Assembly (NCBI GenBank): GCA_023411555.1 | Contig: JAEYOQ010000055.1 | Span: forward strand, 62,001-126,000 | From: Bacillota bacterium | GTDB lineage: Bacteria > Bacillota > Clostridia > Lachnospirales > Lachnospiraceae | Reading direction: 5' to 3' | DNA length: 64,000 nt | In this document: positions 1 through 9,108 of the stretch, one piece after another | How the letters are laid out: every line of letters begins with the position of its first letter | How positions within the stretch are numbered: the first letter of the stretch is position 1 | Notes under the pieces: model-generated | Database searches by the model: none | Seen by the model: the letters and a program-made list of their open reading frames with translations, nothing else | What the model was told of the DNA's origin: nothing | Made by a program: the position numbers and the translations under genes

Positions 1-1695
1 CTAGCCTTCCGAATATGGGAAGAAATCTCCATGTATAACCATACGACGAATCACTGGGATAAGGAACACCTATTGCAGCTTGATCCAATCCATAGTGAGG
101 TTCAGGAGTATCTTACTAAATGGTTAGAACATTGGTGTCAGACACATCCGGAGACCAATGTAGTACGTTTCACCTCCTTATTCTATAACTTTGCCTGGAT
201 TTGGGGCAGCAGTGAGAAAAATAGACATCTATTTACTGACTGGGGCTCTTATGATTTTACGGTAAGCCCAAAGGCATTAGATAAGTTCGATAAATGCTAT
301 GGCTATTCTCTGACAGCGGAGGATTTTACTCATCAGGGTAAGTTTCGTGTGACCCATATGCCCGGTGACAGACGAAAAGCTGACTGGATGGAGTTCGTGA
401 ATGATTTTGTAATTGAGTTCGGAAAGAAGTTAATCGATATCACACATCGATATGGAAAAAAAGCTTATGTCTTCTATGATGACAGCTGGGTAGGCCTAGA
501 ACCCTATAATGGAAGATTTCATGAGTTTGGCTTCGATGGTCTGATCAAATGCGTTTTCTCTGGATATGAGGTCAGACTCTGTGCAGGTGTACCAGTTAAG
601 ACCCATGAGCTTCGCCTACATCCGTATCTTTTCCCACTGGGGCTTGGTGGAAAACCAACCTTCATGAAGGGGGGAGATCCTGCACGGGATGCGAGGCAGT
701 ACTGGATTAATATACGCAGGGCGATATTACGAGAGCCTGTCGATCGTATCGGTCTGGGCGGTTATCTGCATCTGGTTGAGGAATATCCTGACTTCTGCAA
801 TTATATAGAAAAGGTTGCGGATGAGTTCCGCTTTATTAAGGAACTCCATAGTACTGGAACACCCTATAGGCTTAAGACAAGAGTGGCAGTATTACATAGT
901 TGGGGTAAGCTCCGCTCCTGGACTTTGTCAGGACATTTTCATGAGACCTATATCCATGATCTGATTCATGTGAATGAAGCTCTGTCCGGCCTGCCAGTTG
1001 AGGTGAGCTTCCTAAGCTTTGAGGATATTAAGCTGGGAGCTTTGCAAGATATTGATGTCGTGATCAATGCTGGTTATGGCGGCTCTGCCTGGAGTGGCGG
1101 GGACCATTGGAGAGATGATAAGGTGATTGAGTGTCTTACCGAATGGGTCTATCAGGGAGGGACTTTCTTGGGAATTGGTGAACCCTCGGCTGTTAACGGT
1201 TATGATACCTATTATAGAATGTCACATGTACTCGGTATTGATTTGGATACGGGGGAGAGGGTTTGCCATGGTAAGTGGAGCTTTGAGATTACCTCGGTTG
1301 AAAAGCTACTTCCGGTAGGGAGTCATATCCCAGAGAAGAAAAATCTCTATCTGACCGATGGTAAAGCGAAGGTACTTATGGCGAAGCAGGGTGTTCCTAT
1401 TATGACGATGAATGATTTTGGAAAAGGAAAGGGAATCTACTTAGCAGGCTTTGAATTAAGCCTTGAGAATACGCGAATGCTTCTTAATCTGCTTTGCTAT
1501 GCATCTGGAGAAGGCTTGGATGGGACTTATCTTACGGATAATCCCTATACAGAATGCACCTATTTTCCGGAAAGTAAGATACTGATCATCCTTAATAACA
1601 GTGACAAAGAGCAGACCACTTCTATTAAAACACAGTTTGGCACCGTTACCCTGACCCTAGAGCCCTATGATAATAAGCTGCAGAAGTTATTCTAA
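1..1695 (+). CDS. GH112 beta-galactoside phosphorylase (lacto-N-biose / galactosyl-rhamnose type), 5' truncated by window
   Basis: This cytoplasmic enzyme family phosphorolyses beta-galactosides such as lacto-N-biose, galacto-N-biose or galactosyl-rhamnose to galactose 1-phosphate plus the acceptor sugar. The frame is open through base 1 (residues LAFRIWEEIS precede the first Met at 31), so the gene enters from outside. About 565 residues are visible against roughly 720 for the family, so the N-terminal part of the barrel is missing. Family-typical stretches include FYDDSWVG (about residues 148-155 from the Met at 31), where I expect the acid catalyst, MKGGDPARDARQYW, the motif RRAILREPVDRIGLGGYL, and a C-terminal beta domain. 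It ends 190 bases before a TIM-barrel isomerase gene. Family assignment is firm. The acceptor specificity (GlcNAc, GalNAc or rhamnose) cannot be read from this fragment. Confidence 0.88.
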   Translation, partial: LAFRIWEEISMYNHTTNHWDKEHLLQLDPIHSEVQEYLTKWLEHWCQTHPETNVVRFTSLFYNFAWIWGSSEKNRHLFTDWGSYDFTVSPKALDKFDKCYGYSLTAEDFTHQGKFRVTHMPGDRRKADWMEFVNDFVIEFGKKLIDITHRYGKKAYVFYDDSWVGLEPYNGRFHEFGFDGLIKCVFSGYEVRLCAGVPVKTHELRLHPYLFPLGLGGKPTFMKGGDPARDARQYWINIRRAILREPVDRIGLGGYLHLVEEYPDFCNYIEKVADEFRFIKELHSTGTPYRLKTRVAVLHSWGKLRSWTLSGHFHETYIHDLIHVNEALSGLPVEVSFLSFEDIKLGALQDIDVVINAGYGGSAWSGGDHWRDDKVIECLTEWVYQGGTFLGIGEPSAVNGYDTYYRMSHVLGIDLDTGERVCHGKWSFEITSVEKLLPVGSHIPEKKNLYLTDGKAKVLMAKQGVPIMTMNDFGKGKGIYLAGFELSLENTRMLLNLLCYASGEGLDGTYLTDNPYTECTYFPESKILIILNNSDKEQTTSIKTQFGTVTLTLEPYDNKLQKLF

Positions 1696-1733
1696 AATAC
1701 GGATAGGATTGACTTCTTCCATGTGAGAAATGG

Positions 1734-1761
1734 TTGCAAATACAAGAAAATATGTTATTCT
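1734..1761 (+). promoter_or_regulatory. Possible sigma-A promoter for the TIM-barrel gene
   Basis: TTGCAA at 1734-1739 and TATTCT at 1756-1761 are 16 bases apart. A perfect palindrome follows at 1778-1801, placing it just downstream of the expected transcription start, a usual position for a repressor site. The -10 box is a moderate match, so this is tentative. Confidence 0.4.
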
Positions 1762-1777
1762 AATAATATTGGTAATA

Positions 1778-1801
1778 AAGTATTTTGTTAACAAAATACT
1801 T
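1778..1801. promoter_or_regulatory. Perfect 24-bp palindrome, candidate operator
   Basis: The half site AAGTATTTTGTT is followed directly by its exact reverse complement, with GTTAAC at the centre. It lies 85 bases before the start of the TIM-barrel gene and just after a plausible promoter. There is no T-run or loop, so it is not a terminator. This form suits a dimeric repressor of the LacI, ROK/XylR or GntR kind. No such regulator gene is adjacent in the window. Confidence 0.6.
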
Positions 1802-1885
1802 AGGTTGACTATATTGAGTGTGAAAACTCCTTGTTCTCTCGGGTTTGGTGATTTTTAAGTTTTGATAGAAGCGGAGGAAATAGAT

Positions 1886-2731
1886 ATGCAGTTGGGAATA
1901 CGGCTACATGATGTAGAGGCACTTCCATTAAGGGAACGTCTTCATATTGTAAAGGACCAGGGCTTTTCCTGTGCCCATGTTGCTTTGACTAAGGTAATCA
2001 ATGAATTTTCGGTGGATAATCAGGCACTGACTCCCGGTCTCGCCATGCATCTTAAGCGTTTGTTTTATGATATGGGGATTGATTTCGCAGTACTTGGCTG
2101 CTACCTTAATCTGGCGAATCCGGAGCCGGACCAATTAAAGAAGATAACAGAGACCTATATCGCTCATTTGCGGTTTGCATCGTTACTTGGATGTGGAGTA
2201 GTGGGTACTGAGACTGGCTGTCCCAACGTGGAATATATATATGAAGCAGCCTGTCATAGCGAAGAAGCATATCAGATATTTCTTACGAATCTGCGACCAG
2301 TCATAGCCGCAGCGGAGAAGCTTGGTGTTCTCCTAGCAATAGAGCCGGTTCGCAGTCATATCATCTATGATTCTAAGAGAGCAAGAAGGCTCTTAGATGA
2401 GATCGCTTCACCGAACCTGAGAATTATTCTTGATCCGGTCAATCTCCTTGGACTAGATAATTATGAACGGGAGACAGAGGTACTTGAGGAAGCGATTGAG
2501 CTTCTCGGAGAGGAAACTGTAGTGGTACATATCAAGGATTATTTCGTAGAGGGAGATAAGCTAGTATCCTGTGCAGCAGGTCTTGGTGTATTCAATTATG
2601 AGCCGCTGATTCGATTTATCAAGCAGAGAAAGCCATACATCCACTGTACTCTGGAGGATACAAAACCGGAGAATGCAGAAGCGGCAAGACAGCACATCCA
2701 GGCAATATGGGACAGAATGGACGAATACTAA
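1886..2731 (+). CDS. Sugar phosphate isomerase/epimerase, xylose isomerase-like TIM barrel
   Basis: A 281-residue protein of the AP-endonuclease-2 / xylose isomerase-like TIM-barrel family (IolE, IolI and tagatose epimerase relatives), whose members isomerise or epimerise sugars and inositol derivatives using a divalent metal. Metal-ligand-like segments appear in order: GTETGCP, LLAIEPVRSH, LRIILDPVNLLG, VVVHIKDY and a C-terminal CTLEDT. The start was chosen at ATG 1886 because GGAGGA at 1873-1878 lies 7 bases upstream; an in-frame TTG at 1862 has no such site. It follows a GH112 phosphorylase gene, which suggests a role in use of the released sugar. The palindrome at 1778-1801 may control it. 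The exact substrate is unknown. Confidence 0.8.
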   Translation: MQLGIRLHDVEALPLRERLHIVKDQGFSCAHVALTKVINEFSVDNQALTPGLAMHLKRLFYDMGIDFAVLGCYLNLANPEPDQLKKITETYIAHLRFASLLGCGVVGTETGCPNVEYIYEAACHSEEAYQIFLTNLRPVIAAAEKLGVLLAIEPVRSHIIYDSKRARRLLDEIASPNLRIILDPVNLLGLDNYERETEVLEEAIELLGEETVVVHIKDYFVEGDKLVSCAAGLGVFNYEPLIRFIKQRKPYIHCTLEDTKPENAEAARQHIQAIWDRMDEY

Positions 2732-2752
2732 ATTACATAAAGATTATATTAC

Positions 2753-2788
2753 AACGTCATTGCACAGAAGAGGCAGTGGCGTTTTTTT
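2753..2788 (+). terminator. Rho-independent terminator
   Basis: An 11-bp stem, AACGTCATTGC with GCAGTGGCGTT (including G-T pairs), has a 9-base loop and is followed by seven or more T. It ends the isomerase transcript. Confidence 0.85.
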
Positions 2789-2951
2789 ATGTAATCTTAA
2801 GAAATTCTTTCGAATTCTTTGAAGTAATCCTTTGGATATTATAGTTAATATTAGTAGTAAGACAGCCAAAAGCCAGAAAATGGACAATGCGTGTTATGGT
2901 TAATTACAATTGAGGTATTCAAAATTTACGATTAAATGAGGAAGGGTTACT

Positions 2952-3461
2952 ATGGATATTCAAATGTTGACCGAATATTTTTACCGATATGGAGGGGTCG
3001 TTATATTTGTAATTGTATTTCTAGAGTATCTAAATCTCCCGGGCTTTCCGGCAGGTGTTGTCATGCCGTTGGCGGGGATATGGGCTGCCAAAGGAGGAAT
3101 TGGGTTTGGTTGGGCACTGTTATTATCGGTGATAGCCGGTCTGTGTGGAAGCTGGGTCTTATATGTATTAGGTAGATATGGTGGTGATCTCATCTTGAAC
3201 CGGTATCTAAGGAAGCATCCGAAGCACCGAGAGACCATTGAAAGAACTATGGAGAGGATACGAAATAAAGGTTATGTGGGATTATTTCTTGGAAAGCTGA
3301 TTCCAATGTTTCGAACCATTATCTCCATTCCGGCAGGTATATTGAAGCTTAACTTTCTTGGCTACACCGTAGCATCGACACTTGGAATATTTGTATGGAA
3401 TCTGATATTTGTCGGAGCCGGATATTTCTTTGGTGAATCGGTTCTTAAGGTACTGGCATAA
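2952..3461 (+). CDS. DedA / VTT-family inner-membrane protein
   Basis: A 169-residue integral membrane protein. DedA proteins are proton-dependent lipid transporters or scramblases; some recycle undecaprenyl phosphate or flip phosphatidylethanolamine. Visible features are an N-terminal hydrophobic segment, the acidic re-entrant stretch VFLEYLNLPGFPAGVVMPLAG (described here only by its LEYLNLPGFPAG core), a second helix ending WVLYVLGRYGG, the basic motif GKLIPMFRTIISIPAG near residues 115-130, and a final hydrophobic segment. GAGGAAGGG at 2938-2946 supports ATG 2952. The next gene, a GT4 glycosyltransferase, begins 45 bases later, so the two are probably co-transcribed and may both act on membrane lipid. 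The lipid substrate is inferred only. Confidence 0.85.
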   Translation: MDIQMLTEYFYRYGGVVIFVIVFLEYLNLPGFPAGVVMPLAGIWAAKGGIGFGWALLLSVIAGLCGSWVLYVLGRYGGDLILNRYLRKHPKHRETIERTMERIRNKGYVGLFLGKLIPMFRTIISIPAGILKLNFLGYTVASTLGIFVWNLIFVGAGYFFGESVLKVLA

Positions 3462-3506
3462 TGGTGTGTGTACTGCGATAGTAATGATAGATTTGAGGTG
3501 AATTTT

Positions 3507-4832
3507 ATGAGAATTGCTATGATGACGAATAATTATAAGCCCTTTGTCGGTGGGGTGCCGATTTCGATCGAACGGTTGGCAACGGAGTTGCGGGAGCTTG
3601 GGCATTCGGTTACCATCTTTGCTCCCAGCTATGAAGGAGAAGTAGTGGAGGAGGATGTAATCCGTTATCGATCCTTGAAGAAGAAGGTGAGAGGGGAATA
3701 TATCATACCAAATGTATTAGATCCGATCATAGAGGAGAGCTTTGCCAGGATGTCCTTCGATTTGATTCATGTCCATCACCCGATACTGATAGGCTATGTT
3801 GCTCAGTATCTGGGAAAGAAATATAACATACCGGTTATTTTAACCTACCACACCAGATATGAGCAGTATCTTCATTATCTAAAGATATTTGGTAAAAGAC
3901 CTGTTACCCAGTTCGAGGATCTAAGGCAAAGGGATGATGCCAGAAACAGGCGAAAACTGGCTGCAGTTGGAGGAGAAAAGCTAGTGGCAGCACACAACCG
4001 GATCTTCATCAATAAGTGCGATCTAGTGTTTGCACCCTCAAACAGTATGAGAGAATACCTGTTGGAGAATGGTATTGTCACAGATACCAAGGTGGTGCCA
4101 ACCGGTATTCTCAAGGAGGAATTTGAGTATAGTCCAGAGGAAGCCCTTAGACTTCGCTGCAGCTATGCTGAGGATACGAAATATCTGTTTTGCAGTGTGT
4201 CTAGATTGGAGAAGGAAAAGAACATTGAATTCCTATTAGAGGGCTTAAAGGAGTTTAAGGAAAGGATGGGTGATTGCTTCAAGCTTCTTCTTATTGGTGA
4301 CGGTGGACGCAGGCAGATTCTTAAGGAGGAGACGATGAGGCTTGGATTGGAGCAGAACGTAATATTCTGCGGAAGTATTCCTCATGATCAGCTTTGTAAC
4401 TATTACCATGCCTGTGATGCCTTTCTCTTTGCTTCAACCTCGGAGACCCAGGGTATCGTACTACTGGAGGCAATGGCCGCCGGGCTGCCTATAGTAGCAG
4501 TTGAGGCAAGTGGTGTACGTGATGTGGTAGTGAACGGTAGAAACGGGTATATGTCAGAGAATTGGATAGGTTCCTGGGTGGATAAACTGGTTTTGCTTAC
4601 AGAGAAGGAAGAAATAGCACGGGCGATGGGAGGTAATGCCATAGAGGATGCAAGAAGCTATCTTTCGGCGAATATAGCACTTAAGGTAGAGAAGTGTTAT
4701 CAGGATGTTTTATATCGGAGAAGAATGGAGTCTGAGTATGAATTCCAGAATAATAACCCGGTTACAGGTTGGGTTATTCCTAACTTATCTAAAAATAATA
4801 CGCCTGACTGGAACAGTAGAATTAAAGAATGA
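3507..4832 (+). CDS. GT4-family glycosyltransferase, likely diacylglycerol glucosyltransferase type
   Basis: A 441-residue GT-B glycosyltransferase. The N-terminal domain starts MRIAMMTNNYKPFVGGVPIS, with the glycine-rich loop typical of GT4 enzymes that transfer sugar to diacylglycerol or phosphatidylinositol. The C-terminal Rossmann domain has FCSVSRLEKEKN, LLLIGDGG and the donor-binding E-x7-E motif in SETQGIVLLEAMAAGLP. The start at ATG 3507 was chosen for GAGGTG at 3495-3500; the longer frame from 3468 lacks a site. After residue 420 there is a short asparagine-rich tail without family resemblance. Gene order DedA, GT4, two-component system suggests envelope lipid or glycolipid work. A soluble-acceptor role (mannosyl- or bacillithiol-type) is the main alternative. 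Confidence 0.8.
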   Translation: MRIAMMTNNYKPFVGGVPISIERLATELRELGHSVTIFAPSYEGEVVEEDVIRYRSLKKKVRGEYIIPNVLDPIIEESFARMSFDLIHVHHPILIGYVAQYLGKKYNIPVILTYHTRYEQYLHYLKIFGKRPVTQFEDLRQRDDARNRRKLAAVGGEKLVAAHNRIFINKCDLVFAPSNSMREYLLENGIVTDTKVVPTGILKEEFEYSPEEALRLRCSYAEDTKYLFCSVSRLEKEKNIEFLLEGLKEFKERMGDCFKLLLIGDGGRRQILKEETMRLGLEQNVIFCGSIPHDQLCNYYHACDAFLFASTSETQGIVLLEAMAAGLPIVAVEASGVRDVVVNGRNGYMSENWIGSWVDKLVLLTEKEEIARAMGGNAIEDARSYLSANIALKVEKCYQDVLYRRRMESEYEFQNNNPVTGWVIPNLSKNNTPDWNSRIKE

Positions 4833-4975
4833 AGACCTGCAGAGGTAGAGGAGCTTGGCAGGATAGGTGAGGATCAGTATAATAGTTTGGTGTGAGATGA
4901 AAGCTTCCCTGTAGGGCGAAGGAGAATTGGCTAAGGGAAAGAATAAGAATAATGGATACTGTAGTGGAGGTTTTA

Positions 4976-5683
4976 ATGGATTCATATCATGTGCTTGTTG
5001 TAGAAGACGATAAAGAAATACTAGAAGGGATCGGGATATTTCTGAGGAACCAGGGCTATATCGTACATAAGGCCTCTAATGGAGTGGAGGGTCTGGAGAT
5101 TATTGAGAAGGAAGAGATCCATCTGGCAATTGTAGATATTATGATGCCAAGAATGAATGGAATTACAATGACTATGAAGCTAAGAGAGAAATATGAGTTT
5201 CCGGTTATTATGTTGACGGCAAAATCGGAAGAGATCGATAAGGTGACGGGTCTTAACATCGGAGCAGATGATTATGTTACAAAGCCCTATGCGCCTATGG
5301 AGCTTTTAGCAAGGGTTAACTCCCAGCTACGCCGGTATATGAGATATCATGGAGCAGTCAATAAACAAGAGGAAAATGTATATATCTGCGGGGGATTGGA
5401 GTTAAATGAGAACACGGTCCAGGTTACGGTGGATGGTAATCCCATAAAGGTCACTCCTATGGAATTTAAGATACTGGCTTTATTAATAAAGCATCCGGGG
5501 CAGGTATTCTCCTCTGACGAGATTTATGAGAGGGTTTGGAATGAACGTGCAGTTGGAACAGATACCATCATGGTTCACGTCAGAAATATTCGGGAGAAGA
5601 TTGAAATCGATCCTAAGAATCCAAAATATTTAAAGGTGGTGTGGGGAGTTGGATACAAAATTGAAAAACAACAGTCAAAGTAG
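4976..5683 (+). CDS. OmpR/PhoB-family response regulator
   Basis: A 235-residue two-component response regulator. The receiver domain has acidic residues ED at 10-12, the phosphorylated Asp at D54 (in VDIMMPRMNG), a conserved Thr at 81 and Lys103 in YVTKPYAP. The C-terminal winged helix carries LTPMEF-like VTPMEFKILALL and a recognition region near VGTDTIMVHVRNIREKI. Start ATG 4976 follows GGAGG at 4966-4970. The gene overlaps the histidine kinase gene by 35 bases, showing translational coupling and a cognate pair. The regulon is unknown; the upstream DedA and GT4 genes are plausible targets. Confidence 0.93.
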   Translation: MDSYHVLVVEDDKEILEGIGIFLRNQGYIVHKASNGVEGLEIIEKEEIHLAIVDIMMPRMNGITMTMKLREKYEFPVIMLTAKSEEIDKVTGLNIGADDYVTKPYAPMELLARVNSQLRRYMRYHGAVNKQEENVYICGGLELNENTVQVTVDGNPIKVTPMEFKILALLIKHPGQVFSSDEIYERVWNERAVGTDTIMVHVRNIREKIEIDPKNPKYLKVVWGVGYKIEKQQSK

Positions 5684-7895
5684 GTTAGGCGGAGTTGCCG
5701 TAAGCTGTCTTGTGATTTTTGTCATTGCGGCAGCAGTACTGCTATCCTATCGACCGATTTATAATTTTTCTATGAAAAAGGATGAACAGCTCCAAGTACA
5801 GCGGGAAGAAGAGATTAGGGAGCAGCAGGAATTTTTTAAAGAACGATTTATGGAGCTTCTGGTACGGGGGAACTATGTATTGTCCTGGGAGCTAAGCAAT
5901 AAGTATGGTACAGGGCTACGACCCTCCGTAATTTTCTTTGACGAGGAATTGATTGGTCAGAGGGCTGAGGGTGGCACATCGGATATAGAAGTATATGATA
6001 ATGAGTTTGACGAGATGTTGTATTCTTGGTACAGTGAATTTTATTCGGATACACTGGAGTATTATCCGGGATTAGAATATTACTTCGTTGATAACCAGTC
6101 AGGCAGATATCTGACGAATTCCTACAATTCCATTGACCTATTAGCTACGGACGCTTCAAAGGCACAGGAGCTGAAGGATAATTACCCCTTCTATATTGTG
6201 TTCCGATATGACGATCAGGGCAAACTTTTGGTTGAAGACTACGCAGGATTTGAGCAAGAGAAGATCGATCAGCTGGTAATTGATTATGAGAATAAAGAGA
6301 TTATCCGGGAGCAGATCCATAATATTTTCTGGTACCAAATGGTGAAGCAAATTGAGGAACCGAAGAATATGACAGTAATCTATGCCTCCCAATCGAATGA
6401 CTTCTTTAACTATAACGGTATTGCAGTTATCAATGGAGATCATCCGATGATTATCTTTGGTGATAGCGGCTTTGTTTATATCACTACACTGGCGGTTATG
6501 CTAATTGCATTGTCAGCATTGTTGCTTCCGTTTATAAAACCCCTGAGATTAGAGGCGGGGTTACTAACCAAAATTCCCTTAGAGCTTTCTATAGCGGGTG
6601 TGTTAAGTACCATGGCATTTTATGATCCTCTGCTAAGAATGGCGTGGGAGACCTGCTCCGACTTCTTGATTACGCAGCCCGGCGAAACTATGTTCTCAGA
6701 GACAACGCTCCATGTTCTGGATTATGGCATTAACTATATCACACTGGTTATTCTCGGAGCTATCGTTTATGTCTCAGTATTATCCTTCCGGAGTTTATTT
6801 GCTATAGGATTCAGACGATATGTGAAGGAGCGGACCATAACCGGCAGACTATGCTGTTTTATTGTCAGAGTGGTAAGGAAGGGATATCGAAGCCTGGTAA
6901 ATGTAGATTTGACTGACAAATCCAATAAAGTAATTTTACGTTTGTTAGCTGTAAATTTTGTGATCCTTGCATTGCTTTGTAGTATATGGGTGTTTGGTAT
7001 CGCTATATTGATCCTTTATAGTATCCTACTGTTTGTATTAATGCGTAAATATGTGAATGATTTGAAGAAGAAGTATCGCATCCTGCTTGATGCAGCCAGC
7101 AAAATGGCGGAAGGAAATCTGGATGTGGACATCCAAGAGGATATTGGCTTATTCGAGCCACTGAAGGAGGAATTTGCCAAGGTGCAACATGGCTTCAAGA
7201 AGGCAGTGGAAGAAGAGATGAAAAGCGAAAGAATGAAGACAGACCTCATCACCAATGTATCACATGATTTGAAGACACCCTTAACAGCCATTATAACCTA
7301 CGTGGATCTGTTAAAGGATGAGAATATTACACCGGAGGAACGTGCCTCCTATATCGCTACTCTTGACATGAAGTCTCAGCGGCTGAAGCACCTGATCGAG
7401 GACTTATTCGAGGTTAGTAAGGCCTCCAGTAATAATATTGTCTTGAATATGGTTGAGGTAGATATCGCAGGGTTAATCAGGCAGGTTCTATTAGAAACAG
7501 ATGATAAACTGTCACAGTCTGGGATTGAGGTGCGTTTGAGTCTTCCTGAGGAAAAGGTAGTTCTCAAGCTTGACTCCGAAAAAACCTATCGTATCTTTGA
7601 AAACCTGATTATGAATATTGTAAAGTATGCCATGCCGCAAACTCGCGCCTATGTTACGATGGATGTGACAGAAAGCAAGGTTATTGTGACTCTAAAGAAT
7701 ATATCTGCCATGGAGCTGAATTTTCATACAGAGGAGATTACGGAACGCTTTGTACGAGGAGATCAATCCAGAAACACGGAGGGCTCCGGTCTGGGGTTAG
7801 CAATTGTAAAAAGCTTCGTTGAGCTTCAGGGCGGTACCTTCGAGATAATAGTAGACGGTGACCTGTTCAAAGCGGTGATTACCTGGATGAGATAA
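5649..7895 (+). CDS. Multi-pass sensor histidine kinase
   Basis: A 748-residue membrane kinase partnered with the preceding regulator. It has an N-terminal membrane segment (about residues 15-34), a long extracytoplasmic domain of about 240 residues rich in Tyr, Asp and Glu, then several membrane segments between about 275 and 475, a HAMP-like linker (MAEGNLDVDIQ), the H-box HDLKTPL with phospho-accepting His539, an N-box around FENLIMNIVKYA, and the G-box GSGLGLAIVKS. The N-box has NIVKYA where NAxKYS is usual, a common variation. The likely start is TTG at 5649, inside the regulator gene, with AAAGGTGG upstream; TTG 5661 is an alternative. The layout resembles kinases of the VanS-related, cell-envelope-sensing group common in Lachnospiraceae. 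The signal is unknown. Confidence 0.9.
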   Translation: MDTKLKNNSQSRLGGVAVSCLVIFVIAAAVLLSYRPIYNFSMKKDEQLQVQREEEIREQQEFFKERFMELLVRGNYVLSWELSNKYGTGLRPSVIFFDEELIGQRAEGGTSDIEVYDNEFDEMLYSWYSEFYSDTLEYYPGLEYYFVDNQSGRYLTNSYNSIDLLATDASKAQELKDNYPFYIVFRYDDQGKLLVEDYAGFEQEKIDQLVIDYENKEIIREQIHNIFWYQMVKQIEEPKNMTVIYASQSNDFFNYNGIAVINGDHPMIIFGDSGFVYITTLAVMLIALSALLLPFIKPLRLEAGLLTKIPLELSIAGVLSTMAFYDPLLRMAWETCSDFLITQPGETMFSETTLHVLDYGINYITLVILGAIVYVSVLSFRSLFAIGFRRYVKERTITGRLCCFIVRVVRKGYRSLVNVDLTDKSNKVILRLLAVNFVILALLCSIWVFGIAILILYSILLFVLMRKYVNDLKKKYRILLDAASKMAEGNLDVDIQEDIGLFEPLKEEFAKVQHGFKKAVEEEMKSERMKTDLITNVSHDLKTPLTAIITYVDLLKDENITPEERASYIATLDMKSQRLKHLIEDLFEVSKASSNNIVLNMVEVDIAGLIRQVLLETDDKLSQSGIEVRLSLPEEKVVLKLDSEKTYRIFENLIMNIVKYAMPQTRAYVTMDVTESKVIVTLKNISAMELNFHTEEITERFVRGDQSRNTEGSGLGLAIVKSFVELQGGTFEIIVDGDLFKAVITWMR

Positions 7896-8062
7896 GGCAG
7901 TGGTGAATGGGTGCGTTTTAACTCATTGTGGCATATCCAACGGTTTTCATAATTGTAGAGGCTATAAATTGGCAGTTGATAAGATTGAAAAGCTTATTAA
8001 TAAATAAACCAGTAAAATAGATTAATTATAAATTAAACTAATTCTGTCATTATAGAAGAAAA

Positions 8063-8120
8063 TAAGGAAGCTGGGTCAGGCGGCTAACCATAAAGGGATA
8101 ACCACTGTCCAGCTTCCTTA
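8063..8120 (-). terminator. Terminator of the dpaL-ygeY-ygeW-arcC operon
   Basis: A perfect 12-bp stem (TAAGGAAGCTGG with CCAGCTTCCTTA) encloses a 34-base, partly self-pairing loop. Read on the minus strand it is followed by TTATTTTC. It lies 28 bases after the arcC stop. The converging histidine kinase gene ends at 7895, so it may also serve that side. Confidence 0.65.
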
Positions 8121-8148
8121 CTATAAGGGAAAAAGATGAAATTACCTA

Positions 8149-9087
8149 TTACTGATCAACTACCACGGTTCCTGTCAGTCCGTTGATACCATCTCTTGCC
8201 TTCTCAAGGAGAGTAATCAGAGAGGAGCGATTAGGCTTAGAGGAAGCGAATTCGATAGCTGCCTGTACCTTCGGAAGCATGGAACCGGGAGCGAAATGTC
8301 CCTGTTCAATATACTCAGAAGCTTCCTTGGTATTAATCTTGTCAAGCCATTTAACATCAGGTTTACCAAAGTTAATAGCAACCTTCTCTACTGCGGTGAG
8401 AATGATGAATACATCTGCATCGATCTCCTTAGCGATTAAGCAGCTTGCAAAATCCTTATCGATTACTGCACCAACACCCTTTAAGTGATTGCCGACGCGG
8501 CTTACTGGGATACCGCCACCGCCACCGGCAATAACGATTTCTCCAGCATTTAAAAGGCTCTTTATGGTGTTAATCTCTATAATTTCCTGCGGACGGGGAG
8601 ATGCAACAACTCTTCGATAGCCTCTACCACTATCTTCGACTACGGTAAAGCCTTTCTCTCGAGCTATCGCAGCCTCTTCGGCGTTCATAAAGTGACCGAT
8701 GGGCTTTGTGGGACGCTCAAATGCAGGATCTTCCTCATCCACACGTACTTGAGTAATTACTGTAGCTACGGATTTCTGAATGCCTCGGTTAATTAATTCT
8801 TCCTTCAGAGCATTCTGCAAATCGTAACCGACATATGCCTGACTCATGGCAACACAGACAGATAGGGGAGTAAAGGTAGGATGATCCGGATTTTTTCGTC
8901 CGTATTCTGCCATAGCCTGGTTAATCATACCAACCTGAGGGCCGTTTCCATGGGATATAACTACCTCATGACCCTCTTCAATCAGGTCCGCGATTGCTTT
9001 GGAGGTTTTCTGTACAGCAATCATCTGCTCGGGAAGATTGTTACCGAGAGCATTGCCGCCTAGTGCTATTACAATTCTTTTTTTCAT
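8149..9087 (-). CDS. arcC: Carbamate kinase
   Basis: A 312-residue cytoplasmic kinase that converts carbamoyl phosphate plus ADP to ATP, carbon dioxide and ammonia, giving substrate-level energy. Typical elements are the N-terminal ALGGNALG loop, HGNGPQVG, YVGYDLQ, IVIAGGGGGIPV and FAPGSMLPKVQAA. Length matches the family. It is the last gene of the minus-strand operon, 21 bases after the carbamoyltransferase ygeW gene, so carbamoyl phosphate made there would be spent here. In E. coli the equivalent purine-locus gene is yqeA. Identification is firm. Confidence 0.95.
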   Translation of the reverse strand: MKKRIVIALGGNALGNNLPEQMIAVQKTSKAIADLIEEGHEVVISHGNGPQVGMINQAMAEYGRKNPDHPTFTPLSVCVAMSQAYVGYDLQNALKEELINRGIQKSVATVITQVRVDEEDPAFERPTKPIGHFMNAEEAAIAREKGFTVVEDSGRGYRRVVASPRPQEIIEINTIKSLLNAGEIVIAGGGGGIPVSRVGNHLKGVGAVIDKDFASCLIAKEIDADVFIILTAVEKVAINFGKPDVKWLDKINTKEASEYIEQGHFAPGSMLPKVQAAIEFASSKPNRSSLITLLEKARDGINGLTGTVVVDQ

Positions 9088-9108
9088 GAATCGATTCGCT
9101 CCTTGATA

